A DNA stretch of 64,000 nucleotides, taken from positions 1 to 64,000 of the forward strand of contig MEFD01000030.1 of NCBI GenBank assembly GCA_001724995.1, written 5' to 3'. The DNA is from Rubrivivax sp. SCN 71-131. Lineage in GTDB: Bacteria > Pseudomonadota > Gammaproteobacteria > Burkholderiales > Burkholderiaceae_C. The position numbers were made by a program, and so were the translations under genes. This document shows positions 32,678-41,184 of the stretch, piece by piece. A model generated the notes under the pieces. It was not told the DNA's origin, made no database searches, and saw nothing but the letters and a program-made list of their open reading frames with translations. Position 1 is the first letter of the stretch. Each line of letters starts with the position of its first letter.

Positions 32678-33125
32678 TACCGATTTCGCCGGTCTCTGCG
32701 CGCGCGTCGACGAGCTGGAGCACTCCGCCGTCGCCGTCGCTGCCGGGCAGCGCCACCTCACAGAGCAGCTCGCCGCCGTCGTCGTGGAGCAGTCGTCCGC
32801 ACGCGAGCATCGCCAGAGGCAGGAGGCGCGCATGGCCGACATCGAGCGCCGGATCGACCGCCTCGCAGACGGCATGCTGTCCGTCGTGGATGCGCAAGCC
32901 GACATCGTGCAACGCCTGGACGGCATCGGCGAGCAGATCGCCGCGGCGACAAGCGTGACCGAAAACATCGCCGCCGCAATCGCGTGGATCGAGCGCGCGC
33001 GCAAGCTGCTGATCTGGATCGGCGCCCCGGCGCTGGCTGTCGGCAGCATCTGGGCTGGCGTCAAGATGATGATGACAGGCGCCCCACCGCCGCCACCCCC
33101 GCCGCCGGCCGGAGGGCCGTTCTGA
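32667..33125 (+). CDS. Membrane-anchored coiled-coil lysis-region protein
   Basis: The 152-residue protein has a coiled coil (residues 5-100), one transmembrane helix (about 112-135, LLIWIGAPALAVGSIWAGVK) and a proline-rich tail with eight consecutive Pro. It directly precedes the endolysin gene, where a holin or its regulator is usual. A single late membrane helix with a coiled coil is not a classic holin. Confidence 0.65.
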   Translation: MGLDTDFAGLCARVDELEHSAVAVAAGQRHLTEQLAAVVVEQSSAREHRQRQEARMADIERRIDRLADGMLSVVDAQADIVQRLDGIGEQIAAATSVTENIAAAIAWIERARKLLIWIGAPALAVGSIWAGVKMMMTGAPPPPPPPPAGGPF

Positions 33126-33688
33126 TGGCCCCGCCCGTCCGCAATGCCGTGATCGGCGGCGTCGTCGTCGCATCGGTCGGCCTCGTCGGCTGGATCACCG
33201 AGCGCGAGGGCAACGAGACGCGCGTCTACGCCGACGTGGGCGGCGTGCCGACAGTCTGCGCTGGCGTCGTCGTGCGCGGCGTGGCCATCGGCACGCAGTA
33301 CACCAGGCCGCAGTGCGACGAGCTGACGCGCACGGCAATCGAGCGACACGGCCGCGAGCTGCTGGCCTGCACCTACGGGCGCACCGGCGCGCAGATGCAG
33401 CAGCACGAGTACGACGCGCTGGCCTCGCTCGCGTACAACGTCGGGACGGCCAACGTGTGCGCGAGCTGCCTGCCGCGCACGCAGTGCCTGGGCGACCTGG
33501 TGCGTGCGGGCAAGATGGCGCAAGCCTGCGAGCGGATCGTCGCCTACAGCAAGGTCCGCATCCGCGGCGTGCTGGCCGACTGCCGCGAGCGCGCGCACGG
33601 CTGCTACGGCGTGTGGCTGCGCCGCCAGGCCGAGCGTGACCTGTGCCTGGGCAAGCGCGGGCCGCTGCCGGTGGAGGGTGCCGCATGA
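33125..33688 (+). CDS. SAR-type endolysin (GH24 lysozyme)
   Basis: The 187-residue protein has the T4-lysozyme triad with exact spacing: Glu28-x8-Asp37-x5-Thr43 (EREGN...YADVGGVPT). A weakly hydrophobic N-terminal segment (AVIGGVVVASVGLVGW) without a cleavage site fits a signal-arrest-release anchor, so it would be exported by Sec and activated on release from the membrane. Eight or more Cys residues suggest disulfide control. Confidence 0.9.
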   Translation: MAPPVRNAVIGGVVVASVGLVGWITEREGNETRVYADVGGVPTVCAGVVVRGVAIGTQYTRPQCDELTRTAIERHGRELLACTYGRTGAQMQQHEYDALASLAYNVGTANVCASCLPRTQCLGDLVRAGKMAQACERIVAYSKVRIRGVLADCRERAHGCYGVWLRRQAERDLCLGKRGPLPVEGAA

Positions 33689-33867
33689 GGTACGCCAGCC
33701 GCAAGTTCATCATTGCCGTCGCGAGCCTCGCCTGCGCGCAGTGGTCGCTGATCGGCGGCCTGATCGACGGCCAGACGTGGCGCACGGTGGTGATCGCCGT
33801 GCTCGGGCTCTACAGCGCTGCCAACGTCGCGCAGCGGGTGCTGCTGGGCAAGGACGCGCAGCCATGA
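33685..33867 (+). CDS. Small two-helix membrane protein (holin candidate)
   Basis: The 60-residue protein has two hydrophobic segments (FIIAVASLACAQWSLIGGLI and TVVIAVLGLYSAANV) and a basic N-terminus. Its place between endolysin and Rz and its size fit a class II holin, or a pinholin working with the SAR endolysin. It overlaps both neighbours by four bases. Confidence 0.7.
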   Translation: MRYASRKFIIAVASLACAQWSLIGGLIDGQTWRTVVIAVLGLYSAANVAQRVLLGKDAQP

Positions 33868-34388
33868 CCCGCATCGCCGCCGCCATCGCCGCCGTGCTGG
33901 CCATGCTGCTGGCGCTGGCCATCGTCGCCAATATCGCCGAGAGGCGCAACACGCGCGAGGCCAGGGCCGCCGCCGAGCAGGCCACGCAGCGCGCAGAGCG
34001 CGCCGAGGCGACCGCCGCCGCAGAGGCCGCAGCACGCGCCAGCGAGGCCGCTACAGCGTCCGCAGTACGGAGAGCCTACGATGAGACACGCACCCGCCTC
34101 GCGCGCGCTGATCGCGCTGCTGCTGATCTGCGCGACGACACTGACCGGCTGCGCTCTGCCGTCGAGGTCTACGCCGCCGGCGCCTGTGCGCCCGGTGACG
34201 CTGCCTCCGCCACCGGCCGAGCTGATGGCGCCTCCCACGTTGCCGGCCGGCTCGCCGTCGTGGTCCGAGAGTGTGCAGCAGCTCTATCGACGGTGGCAGC
34301 AGTGGCTGACCACGACGGCGCCCGCCTAGAGGGTCTGCAGGCCTACGTGCGCGCGGCCGGCCTCGCCGGCTCGGCGCCGGGGCAGTAG
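33864..34388 (+). CDS. Rz: Rz-like inner-membrane spanin
   Basis: An N-terminal membrane anchor (AAAIAAVLAMLLALAIVANI) is followed by a long Ala/Glu/Arg coiled coil (about residues 28-100) and a periplasmic tail. It contains the complete o-spanin gene in the +1 frame. Together they would fuse inner and outer membranes in the last step of lysis. Confidence 0.85.
   Translation: MTRIAAAIAAVLAMLLALAIVANIAERRNTREARAAAEQATQRAERAEATAAAEAAARASEAATASAVRRAYDETRTRLARADRAAADLRDDTDRLRSAVEVYAAGACAPGDAASATGRADGASHVAGRLAVVVRECAAALSTVAAVADHDGARLEGLQAYVRAAGLAGSAPGQ
34081..34329 (+). CDS. Rz1: Rz1-like outer-membrane spanin lipoprotein (nested)
   Basis: The 82-residue protein has a signal peptide and lipobox (LTGC, lipidated Cys24). 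The mature part is proline-rich (TPPAPVRPVTLPPPP), as is typical of Rz1. It lies entirely inside the Rz gene in the +1 frame, the embedded arrangement known from lambda. Confidence 0.88.
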   Translation: MRHAPASRALIALLLICATTLTGCALPSRSTPPAPVRPVTLPPPPAELMAPPTLPAGSPSWSESVQQLYRRWQQWLTTTAPA

Positions 34389-34390
34389 GC

Positions 34391-34651
34391 GTGCCTGGGC
34401 CGCTCACCCGCCTGCGCTACTGGCTGCTGGCCCGCCGCAGGGCACGCCAGCGCCGTGACCTGCGCACGCGGCTGATGATCGCCTGGGCCGCGCTGCACGA
34501 GGCCCGCCGCTACGTCACGCGGGACCGCAGAGCAGAGCGCGCCGAGCGGGACCGGCTGGTGCGGGAGCTCGAGGAGGCGCTGCGGCGCCAGGTCGCGCTC
34601 GAGGAGGCGTTGCTCGACCTCCAAGCCAGGGAGATACCGCCCGCCTCGTGA
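34391..34651 (+). CDS. Small Arg/Glu-rich helical protein after spanins (86 aa)
   Basis: The GTG start lies two bases after the Rz stop. The protein is a long, highly charged helix (RRQRRD..., then ELEEALRRQVALEEALLDLQ), probably a coiled coil. It is the last rightward gene of the prophage. The function is unknown. The 21 bases to the converging gene show no terminator. Confidence 0.6.
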   Translation: MPGPLTRLRYWLLARRRARQRRDLRTRLMIAWAALHEARRYVTRDRRAERAERDRLVRELEEALRRQVALEEALLDLQAREIPPAS

Positions 34652-34672
34652 TCGGGGCGCCACGGGGCGATT

Positions 34673-34897
34673 TCAGGCCTCCGCGGACGGTCTTTGCCCA
34701 GCCGCGATCTGCGCGAGCCGCAGTCCTGTCCGGCAGCGCGTCAGCGCATTGCTGATCGCCGACGGCTGCAGGCCGGCCCATCGCGCCGCCTCTGCAGGCG
34801 CCAGTCCGTCGACGAGCACCAGCCGTGCCCCCTCCTGCGCCGGGCCGCCGCGCAGGCGCAGCAACTCAGCGAGGGCAGCGAATTGGGCGGCCGTCAT
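34673..34897 (-). CDS. TrfB/KorA-like transcriptional regulator
   Basis: The 74-residue protein begins MTAAQFAALAELLRLRGGPA. Its HTH (LAPAEAARWAGLQPSAISNA) is followed by LTRCRTGLRLAQ, the pattern of TrfB/KorA proteins, which bind palindromic operators. It is last in a three-gene leftward operon. The promoter at 35680-35707 contains a perfect palindrome in its spacer, so autoregulation is likely (inference). Confidence 0.8.
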   Translation of the reverse strand: MTAAQFAALAELLRLRGGPAQEGARLVLVDGLAPAEAARWAGLQPSAISNALTRCRTGLRLAQIAAGQRPSAEA

Positions 34898-35325
34898 GCC
34901 CGCCCCGGTTGGTAGCTCAGGCCGCCGCCGCGCGCATCCTCGGCGCGCATCTCGGCCAGCAGATCCTCTGCAACCGGATCAGCCGCCCCACCGCCGGCAC
35001 GGTGGGTGCTGTACCAGCGCGTGATGAGCTCGGCGACAGCATCCTCTGGGCGCTCGGCGAAATAGCCCTCGTGCAGGCCGCTCGCGCGCTCGATCTGGGC
35101 AATTGCAGCCAGGTCAAACGACACCGATCCGTCGGCAGCGCGGCCGAGCCGGAGGTCGGCAAACGACAGCTCGCCGGGGATGATGACGGGCACAACGGGC
35201 ATAGTGCGCTCCACGCGTTGGATGATCCAGTCGGTGAGTCGCAACCCCTGGGCGCGGCTCTCGCGCACCCAGCGGGCTTTCTGTGCCGCTGGGATGCGCA
35301 GGTGGACGAGGGATGGGTCGGTCAC
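34894..35325 (-). CDS. Putative ribbon-helix-helix-type phage protein (143 aa)
   Basis: Residues 1-40 (VHLRIPAAQKARWVRESRAQ, then LTDWIIQRVE) look like a short strand plus two helices of an RHH/Arc-like fold. The rest is acidic and helical. The GTG start overlaps the upstream stop and the end overlaps the KorA-like start. A DNA-binding or plasmid-maintenance-like role is possible but unproven. Confidence 0.65.
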   Translation of the reverse strand: MTDPSLVHLRIPAAQKARWVRESRAQGLRLTDWIIQRVERTMPVVPVIIPGELSFADLRLGRAADGSVSFDLAAIAQIERASGLHEGYFAERPEDAVAELITRWYSTHRAGGGAADPVAEDLLAEMRAEDARGGGLSYQPGRA

Positions 35326-35615
35326 TGCAGGGCTGCGTTGACAAGATCCTCGACCCGGCTGCCGTAGCCGCACTCGATCGTGACCTCGGCATCGTCGTCG
35401 AGCCGTCCCATGAGGGACAGGGTGATGCGGGCCACCCAGCGTGTCCGCGCGGCGATGGCCTTGGGGTAGCTGTCGGCCTGGAACTCGGTGCTCGGGCCGT
35501 GGGGGTCGCCGTCGTCCCACGGGCCGTAGACCACGTAGTCGGTCGCGCTGCGGCGGATGGGCCGGCCGACGAAGCCACGCGCTTCGCGAAGTGCTGCGGT
35601 CTTGGAGAGGGCCAT
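35322..35615 (-). CDS. Hypothetical protein, first gene of the KorA-like operon (97 aa)
   Basis: A strong AGGAG lies seven bases before the ATG. The protein starts MALSKTAALREARGFVGRPI and contains a beta-rich centre (ATDYVVYGPWDDGD). No family was recognised. It should be expressed from the promoter just upstream, perhaps in the lysogen. Confidence 0.65.
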   Translation of the reverse strand: MALSKTAALREARGFVGRPIRRSATDYVVYGPWDDGDPHGPSTEFQADSYPKAIAARTRWVARITLSLMGRLDDDAEVTIECGYGSRVEDLVNAALQ

Positions 35616-35679
35616 GATGTTGCTCCTGTCAGGATTCCCGGGGCCGCCGGGGCGGGCGCTTTGTCCAGCGCATGGGCGC

Positions 35680-35722
35680 ATCATACACGCTTAAGCGTGA
35701 CTGTCACTAGGGAGAACCCTAG
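35680..35722 (-). promoter_or_regulatory. Leftward promoter with palindromic operator in the spacer
   Basis: Reading leftward, GTGACA (35702-35707) and TATGAT (35680-35685) are 16 bases apart and each matches consensus in five of six positions. The spacer contains the perfect 14-base palindrome CACGCTTAAGCGTG (35686-35699). Immediately upstream is a second inverted repeat, CTAGGG-AGAA-CCCTAG (35707-35722). Such placement is typical of a repressor site that blocks RNA polymerase. Confidence 0.75.
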
Positions 35723-35798
35723 GCCCCATCGGGGTGTGTCCGTGTTGGGTGTGCATGCCCGGAGCGTAGCGCGGGGGTGACTCAGATGCTGCGCCGGG

Positions 35799-36797
35799 TC
35801 AATCCAGCTTGCCCGCCAGCGCCGCTGCACTTGGGTTGACGTAGACCATCGCGTTGCGCGGGTCGCGCCAGCCGAACATCGCCACGAATTCGGGGAAGCT
35901 CAGGCGCCCCGGCTGGCCCACCGTGGCCCCGATGCGAGTGGCGGCCGTGTGCCGGCTGTCGTGCCACCTCAGGCCCTCGATGCCGGCCGCATCACGCGCG
36001 GCCCGAAACAGCGCGTCAAGCGTCTGCGTGCCCACCGGCAGCACGAGCACGTCGTCAAGCCCGCGTGCCCGCTCCACCAGTTGCATGGCCTTGCGCGACA
36101 GCGGCACCTCTCGTGCGCTGCCGTTCTTCGTGTCCGGCAGCCGCACACCATGCGACCCGACCAGCGCCCAGCGCATGCCCGTCAGCTCGCCGGCTCGCAT
36201 CCCAGTGCGCAGCGCCAGCAGCAGCGCCAGCGCCACGATGCTCTTCATCGTCGTCGGCCGCCCGCGACGGTGCCGTAGGGTGCGCAGGATCGCGCGCAGC
36301 TCGCGCCAGGTCATCACGCGGCTGCGGTGCGGCGACGCCTTCGGCCGGCGCACGTCGGACATCGGGGAGTCGGCGATCCAACGCCAATCCCGGCGGGCAT
36401 GCGTCAGCACGGAGCCCAGCAGGGCCATCTCGCGCCGCACCGAGTCCGGGCCGACCGCGGCAGCCCTGGCGTCGCGCCAGCGCGCCAGGTGCTCATGCGT
36501 CACCCTGGCCAGCGGCAGGGTGATCGGGAGCTGCGCCTCCATCGCCTTGAGCCGGATCTGCTCCCACCGCTCGCCCTTGTGCGTAGGGCTGACCTCGGCC
36601 GCGTAGCGCTTGAGCGCGTCGCCGAGGGTGCGCACCTCGCCGAGGGTGCGGTCGGCCTGGCGGTCGATCTCGTCCTCGCGATGTTTGGCCCAGGCAGCGG
36701 CGTCGCGGCGCAAGACGAACGTCTTGCTGTCGCGCACTCCCTTGCGCTTGACGCGAGCGCGATACTCCCCAGATGCGGTCTTCTCGATGCTTGCCAT
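35799..36797 (-). CDS. int: Tyrosine recombinase (phage integrase)
   Basis: The 332-residue protein has the catalytic set Arg201 (GMRAGEL), Lys224 (DTKNG), His279-x2-Arg282 (HDSRH), Trp310 and the nucleophile Tyr319 (NAMVYVN). An N-terminal arm-binding part and core-binding domain (about residues 55-150) precede it. It catalyses integration and excision at the adjacent tRNA-Leu. The ATG at 36797 is the natural start. The promoter must lie in the attachment-site arm. Confidence 0.95.
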   Translation of the reverse strand: MASIEKTASGEYRARVKRKGVRDSKTFVLRRDAAAWAKHREDEIDRQADRTLGEVRTLGDALKRYAAEVSPTHKGERWEQIRLKAMEAQLPITLPLARVTHEHLARWRDARAAAVGPDSVRREMALLGSVLTHARRDWRWIADSPMSDVRRPKASPHRSRVMTWRELRAILRTLRHRRGRPTTMKSIVALALLLALRTGMRAGELTGMRWALVGSHGVRLPDTKNGSAREVPLSRKAMQLVERARGLDDVLVLPVGTQTLDALFRAARDAAGIEGLRWHDSRHTAATRIGATVGQPGRLSFPEFVAMFGWRDPRNAMVYVNPSAAALAGKLD

Positions 36798-36866
36798 TGC
36801 GCGGGGCCGAAGCCGGGGCCGTTGCGGGGCCACTCGTGGCGCAGTGTGCCAGACAAGACGCGACAA

Positions 36867-36884
36867 ACCCGGCCGGAGCCGGGT
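36867..36884 (-). terminator. Hairpin between tRNA-Leu and integrase (weak terminator)
   Basis: A perfect 7-bp stem (ACCCGGC / GCCGGGT) with a CGGA loop is followed leftward by TTGTCG. The U-tract is poor. It may terminate the tRNA transcript or be a protein-binding structure in the attachment arm. It lies on the prophage side of the junction. Confidence 0.4.
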
Positions 36885-36933
36885 CTGCTACATAGGGAAA
36901 GTCACTTGGTGACGGTCATCGTGCGACAATCGA

Positions 36934-37018
<85 letters not shown>

Positions 37019-37033
37019 TTTCAGGAACCGAGG

Positions 37034-37063
37034 ACTATACCATCAAAGAAAATAGCATTTCAA
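37034..37063 (-). promoter_or_regulatory. Promoter of tRNA-Leu
   Basis: Reading leftward, TTGAAA and TATAGT are separated by 18 bases. The -10 element ends 15 bases before the mature tRNA 5' end. The spacer is AT-rich in a GC-rich genome, which supports a strong promoter. It occupies almost all the space available upstream of rnr. Confidence 0.85.
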
Positions 37064-37080
37064 GCCCTGCCGCAGGCCTC

Positions 37081-39315
37081 TTGAGCGAAATCGAAGGCCG
37101 GGTCGAGGGTCACCGCGACGGCCACGGCTTCGTGCGTCGTGACGACGGCCAGCCTCCCATCTACCTCTCGCCCGACGAGATGCGAGCGGTGATGCACCGC
37201 GACCGCGTGCGCGTGCGCGTGCTGCGGCTGGACCGCAAGGGCCGGCCCGAAGGGCGCGTGCTCGAGATCCTCGAACGCCGCCGTGCGCCCATCATCGGCC
37301 GCATGCTGCTGGAGGGCGGGCAGTGGATCGTCGCGCCCGAGGACCGTCGCTACGGCCACGACATCCTGGTGCCGAAGAACGCTACCGCCACCGCGGTGGC
37401 CGGGCAGGTGGTGGCGGTCGAACTCACCGAGCCGCCCTCCCTGCACGCCAAGCCTGTGGGCCGCGTCATCGAGGTGCTGGGCGACATCGACGACCCGGGC
37501 ATGGAGATCGAGATCGCCGTGCGCAAGTTCGAGGTGCCGCACCGCTTCAGCGCGCAGACGCTGGCCGCGGCGGCGGCGCTGCCGGAGCAGCTGCGCGCCG
37601 CGGAGCGACGCCATCGCGTCGACCTGCGCGACGTGCCGCTGGTGACGATCGACGGCGAGGACGCGCGCGACTTCGACGACGCCGTCTACTGCGAGCCCTT
37701 CGAGCGCGGGCGCGGCAAGTCGGCCATGCGCGGCTGGCGGTTGCTGGTGGCCATCGCCGACGTCAGCCACTACGTCAGGCCCGGCGAGCCGATCGACGAC
37801 GACGCCTACGAGCGCGCGACCTCGGTCTACTTTCCGCGCCGCGTGATCCCGATGCTGCCCGAGAAGCTCTCCAACGGACTGTGCTCGCTCAACCCCGGGC
37901 AGGAGCGGCTGGCGATAGTGTGCGACATGCTCGTGACCGAGGACGGCCGCATCGACGCCTACCAGTTCTACCCGGCGGTGATGCGCTCGCACGCGCGCCT
38001 CACCTACACCGAGGTGGCGGCGGCGCTGGCCAACACGCGCGGCGCCGAAGCCGCGCGGCTGGCCGGGCTGCTGCCGCACCTGCTGCACCTGCACGAGGTC
38101 TACCGCGCCCTGCTCAAGCAGCGCCAGGTCCGCGGCGCGATGGACTTCGAGACGGTGGAGACGCAGATCGTCTGCGACGACCAGGGCCGCATCGAGAAGA
38201 TCGTCCCGCGCACGCGCACCGATGCGCACCGGCTGATCGAGGAGGCCATGCTCGCGGCCAACGTCTGTGCCGCCGATTTCATCAGCGAGGCCACGCACGC
38301 CAGCCTCTACCGGGTGCACGAAGGGCCGACGCCGGAGAAGCGCACTGTGCTGCAGAACTACCTGCGGGCGCTGGGCATCGGCATGCAGCTCGGCGATGAC
38401 CCCCGGCCGCGCGATATCGCGGCGATCGCCGCGGCCACCGCCGAGCGGCCGGATGCGGCGCAGATCCACATGATGCTGCTGCGCTCGATGCAGCAGGCGA
38501 TCTACACCGCCGCCAACGCCGGGCACTTCGGGCTCGCCTACGAAGCCTACACGCACTTCACGAGCCCGATCCGCCGCTACCCCGACCTGCTCGTGCATCG
38601 CGTGATCAAGGCGCTGCTGGCCGGGCGCAGGTACCACCTGACGCCGCGCGAGACGCCGGGCGAGGCCGCGCCACGGCGCGGCGGCAAGGCCGTGGCGGCG
38701 CGCCGTACCGGGGCAGCGGCGCACGAGCTCGAACTGTGGGAGGCAGCCGGCGCGCACTGCAGCGCCAACGAGCGCCGCGCCGACGAGGCCACGCGCGACG
38801 TCGAGGCCTGGCTCAAGTGCCGCTTCATGCGCGAGCACCTGGGCGAGCAGTTCGCCGGCACCGTGAGTGCGGTGACGAGTTTCGGCATCTTCGTCACGCT
38901 CGAGGATTTGTATGTCGAGGGCCTGGTGCACGTGACCGAACTCGGCAGCGACTACTTCCGCTTCGACGAGGCGCGGCAGGAGCTGCGTGGCGAGCGCAGC
39001 GGTGTGCGCTTCGTCGTCGGGACGCGGGTGCAGGTGCAGGTCAGCCGCGTCGACCTCGACGCGCGCCGCATCGACCTGCGCGTCGTGCGCGAAGGCGCCA
39101 CCGAGCGCCTGCCGGCGGCCGGCGCGGCGCCGCATGCGGCGAGCGCGAGCCGGCAGCTGGATGCGTTGCGCACGGCCGATCGCAAGGCCAAGGCCGAGAG
39201 CCGCGGGCGCATCGCGCGTGCCGGCGGCGTAGCGACGCCGCGCAAGGCGGCGGCACCGGGGGCCGCGCGCGGTGCCAAGGGCAAGACGCGCCCGAAGCGG
39301 CGCTCGGCGCGCTGA
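37081..39315 (+). CDS. rnr: Ribonuclease R (start uncertain)
   Basis: The protein is a 3'-5' processive exoribonuclease for structured RNA. It has a cold-shock-like start (EGRVEGHRDGHGFV), a second CSD, and the RNB catalytic domain with TIDGEDARDFDDAVY (the Asp cluster) and a YTHFTSPIRRYPDLLVHR segment. The S1 domain contains GTVSAVTSFGIFVTL, and the tail is Lys/Arg-rich. The usual N-terminal winged-helix domain is missing. No ATG exists between the tRNA and the first conserved residues. TTG at 37081 is the best candidate, while ATC 37042 or ATT 37057 are weaker choices. Confidence 0.92.
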   Translation: MSEIEGRVEGHRDGHGFVRRDDGQPPIYLSPDEMRAVMHRDRVRVRVLRLDRKGRPEGRVLEILERRRAPIIGRMLLEGGQWIVAPEDRRYGHDILVPKNATATAVAGQVVAVELTEPPSLHAKPVGRVIEVLGDIDDPGMEIEIAVRKFEVPHRFSAQTLAAAAALPEQLRAAERRHRVDLRDVPLVTIDGEDARDFDDAVYCEPFERGRGKSAMRGWRLLVAIADVSHYVRPGEPIDDDAYERATSVYFPRRVIPMLPEKLSNGLCSLNPGQERLAIVCDMLVTEDGRIDAYQFYPAVMRSHARLTYTEVAAALANTRGAEAARLAGLLPHLLHLHEVYRALLKQRQVRGAMDFETVETQIVCDDQGRIEKIVPRTRTDAHRLIEEAMLAANVCAADFISEATHASLYRVHEGPTPEKRTVLQNYLRALGIGMQLGDDPRPRDIAAIAAATAERPDAAQIHMMLLRSMQQAIYTAANAGHFGLAYEAYTHFTSPIRRYPDLLVHRVIKALLAGRRYHLTPRETPGEAAPRRGGKAVAARRTGAAAHELELWEAAGAHCSANERRADEATRDVEAWLKCRFMREHLGEQFAGTVSAVTSFGIFVTLEDLYVEGLVHVTELGSDYFRFDEARQELRGERSGVRFVVGTRVQVQVSRVDLDARRIDLRVVREGATERLPAAGAAPHAASASRQLDALRTADRKAKAESRGRIARAGGVATPRKAAAPGAARGAKGKTRPKRRSAR

Positions 39316-39366
39316 GGCGACGTTCAGGGGCGCGCCCGCCCCCGCAGGCCAAGGCATCGGGTCCGG

Positions 39367-40959
39367 TCAGGGCTTGGGTCCGGGCTCGGGGCAGGGCGCG
39401 GCGCTGCCGTCGGCATCGAGCACGGCGCCCATCGCCGCGGCGATGGCGCCGGCGGGCAGTGGCAGCCAGGCGTGGCGCGGGTGCCGCGCCAGCGCCCGGT
39501 CGGCCGCGCGGCCGTGCAGCCAGACGGCGGTGCGTGCTGCATGCCAGCCGTCGTCGTCGTGCGGCGCCTGCGCCCAGAGTCCGCCCAGGAAGCCGGCCAG
39601 CACGTCGCCGCTGCCCGGGGTCGCCAGCGCCGCGTTGCCGCTGGCGTTGATCCACGGCAGCCGGCCCGGTGCAGCAACGATGCTGCCCGAGCCCTTCAGC
39701 GCCACCACCGCGCCCTGGTCCTGCGCCAGCTGCCGCGCCGCGGCCAGACGGTCCTCCTGCACCCGCGTCGTGCTGGTGCCGAGCAGCCGTGCGGCCTCGA
39801 GGGGGTGCGGCGTAAGCACCGTGCCCTGGCCGCGTTGCCGGCGCTGCTGCAGGGCTGCGGCCAGGCCCGTGTCGGCGGCGATGGCGTTCAGCGCGTCGGC
39901 GTCGAGCAGCAGCCGGCCGGCCTGCGCGAGCAGCGTCGGCAACACGTCGCGCACGGCGTCGCCGCCGCCGCAGCCGCAGACGACGGTGGACGCACGCAGG
40001 CGCGGGGCGTCGGCGAGCCAGGCTTGCGGGTGCAGCATCAGCTCGGGCTCGGGTGGCGCTGCGGCACTGGCGTCCAGCGGACGCAGATAGACGCGTCCGG
40101 CGCCGGCCTCGAGGGCCGCGTGGCCGGCCAGGCGCAGTGCGCCCTGCATCCCCGCGGCGCCGCCTACGACGAGCAGATCGCCGAAGCTGCCCTTGTGCTG
40201 CGCGTGGCGGCGGCAGGCCAGCCCGGGCGCAGGTGCTGCAGCCGCGGCGCCGAGCCAGGCCGTCGGCTGCGACGTGGCCGCCGCCGCGGCGCCCAGGGCG
40301 TCGAACCAGACCTGCCCCGCATGGTCGCGTCCCTGCGCGGTGAAAAGGCCGGGCTTGAGCGTCAGCAGGGCAAGCGTCCAGCGCGCACGGATGGCCTGAG
40401 CGCCGAGCACGCGGCCGTGGTCGGCCGAGAGCCCGGAGGGCAGGTCGATCGCGAGGATCGGCCGCCTGCTGGCATTGGCGGCGGCGATCGCCTTGGCGAG
40501 CTCGCCCTCGGGGGCGCGCGTGGCCCCCAGGCCGAGCAGGCCGTCGACGAGCAGATCGGCCTGCGCCAGTTCGCCCGCGTCGTCGACCAGCGGCAGGCCG
40601 GCGGCGCGCGCCTGGCCCCAGGCGTGCGCGGCGTCCGCAGGCAGGTGTTCGGGCTTGATCAGCACCCGCGCCCGCACCTCGAGGCCGCGCTGCTGCAGGT
40701 GCAGGGCCGCGATCAGGGCGTCGCCGCCGTTGTTGCCCGGGCCCACCAGCACGCCGATGCGTCGCGCGTGCGGCTCGAGCGCGAGCGCCAGCCGCGCCGT
40801 GGCAAGGCCGGCACGCGCCATCAGCGCGTGCGGCGCGGTGACGGCCAGCGCCTGGCCCTCGATGCGCCGGCTGCGGGCCGCATCGTGCAGCGGCCAGGCC
40901 TGGTCAGCCGCGAAGACGCGCTGCGGCACCGCGCTGACGTCGGGAGTCGAGGAAGGCAT
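39367..40959 (-). CDS. nnr: Bifunctional NAD(P)H-hydrate epimerase/dehydratase
   Basis: The 530-residue protein repairs damaged NADHX and NADPHX. The N-terminal epimerase domain (to about 230) has [16 protein letters not shown] and AIDLPSGL. The C-terminal ADP-dependent dehydratase domain has [40 protein letters not shown] and the nucleotide-binding [15 protein letters not shown]. It converges with rnr (51-base gap) and diverges from rpsB. Enterobacterial homologues are called yjeF/nnr. Confidence 0.95.
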   Translation of the reverse strand: MPSSTPDVSAVPQRVFAADQAWPLHDAARSRRIEGQALAVTAPHALMARAGLATARLALALEPHARRIGVLVGPGNNGGDALIAALHLQQRGLEVRARVLIKPEHLPADAAHAWGQARAAGLPLVDDAGELAQADLLVDGLLGLGATRAPEGELAKAIAAANASRRPILAIDLPSGLSADHGRVLGAQAIRARWTLALLTLKPGLFTAQGRDHAGQVWFDALGAAAAATSQPTAWLGAAAAAPAPGLACRRHAQHKGSFGDLLVVGGAAGMQGALRLAGHAALEAGAGRVYLRPLDASAAAPPEPELMLHPQAWLADAPRLRASTVVCGCGGGDAVRDVLPTLLAQAGRLLLDADALNAIAADTGLAAALQQRRQRGQGTVLTPHPLEAARLLGTSTTRVQEDRLAAARQLAQDQGAVVALKGSGSIVAAPGRLPWINASGNAALATPGSGDVLAGFLGGLWAQAPHDDDGWHAARTAVWLHGRAADRALARHPRHAWLPLPAGAIAAAMGAVLDADGSAAPCPEPGPKP

Positions 40960-41184
40960 GCTAAGATCCCGCGGTTTTTCCCATCAATGCCTGCTTTGCG
41001 GCCCTGCGGCCGGTGCGGGCGCTTTCGGGAGAGACGGTACCGCAGGATGGATTCGCAAGGCGCCTGCCCCAGGGCGCGCCGGGTCCGTTCCGCGAGATGC
41101 GAACCCGACTCCGCAAGGTGTCGCTGCGCCCCGGTGGCGCGGGCGATGTGCGTCGGGATTCGAGAATCAACCTTCGGAGCCTCC
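40957..41184 (+). promoter_or_regulatory. rpsB upstream region and leader
   Basis: This 225-base region before rpsB has no gene. An extended -10 element, TG-C-TAAGAT (40959-40967), could start the transcript near 40974 and give a 210-base leader. GC-rich inverted repeats follow (around 40990-41030). Leaders of rpsB often bind S2 for autoregulation, but I cannot identify a conserved S2 site by eye. GGAG at 41176-41179 is the Shine-Dalgarno sequence. Confidence 0.45.

Noticed and set aside
37060..39357. 765-codon minus-strand frame opposite rnr
   Set aside because: This is a GC-driven shadow frame. The plus strand encodes a complete RNase R with all motifs.
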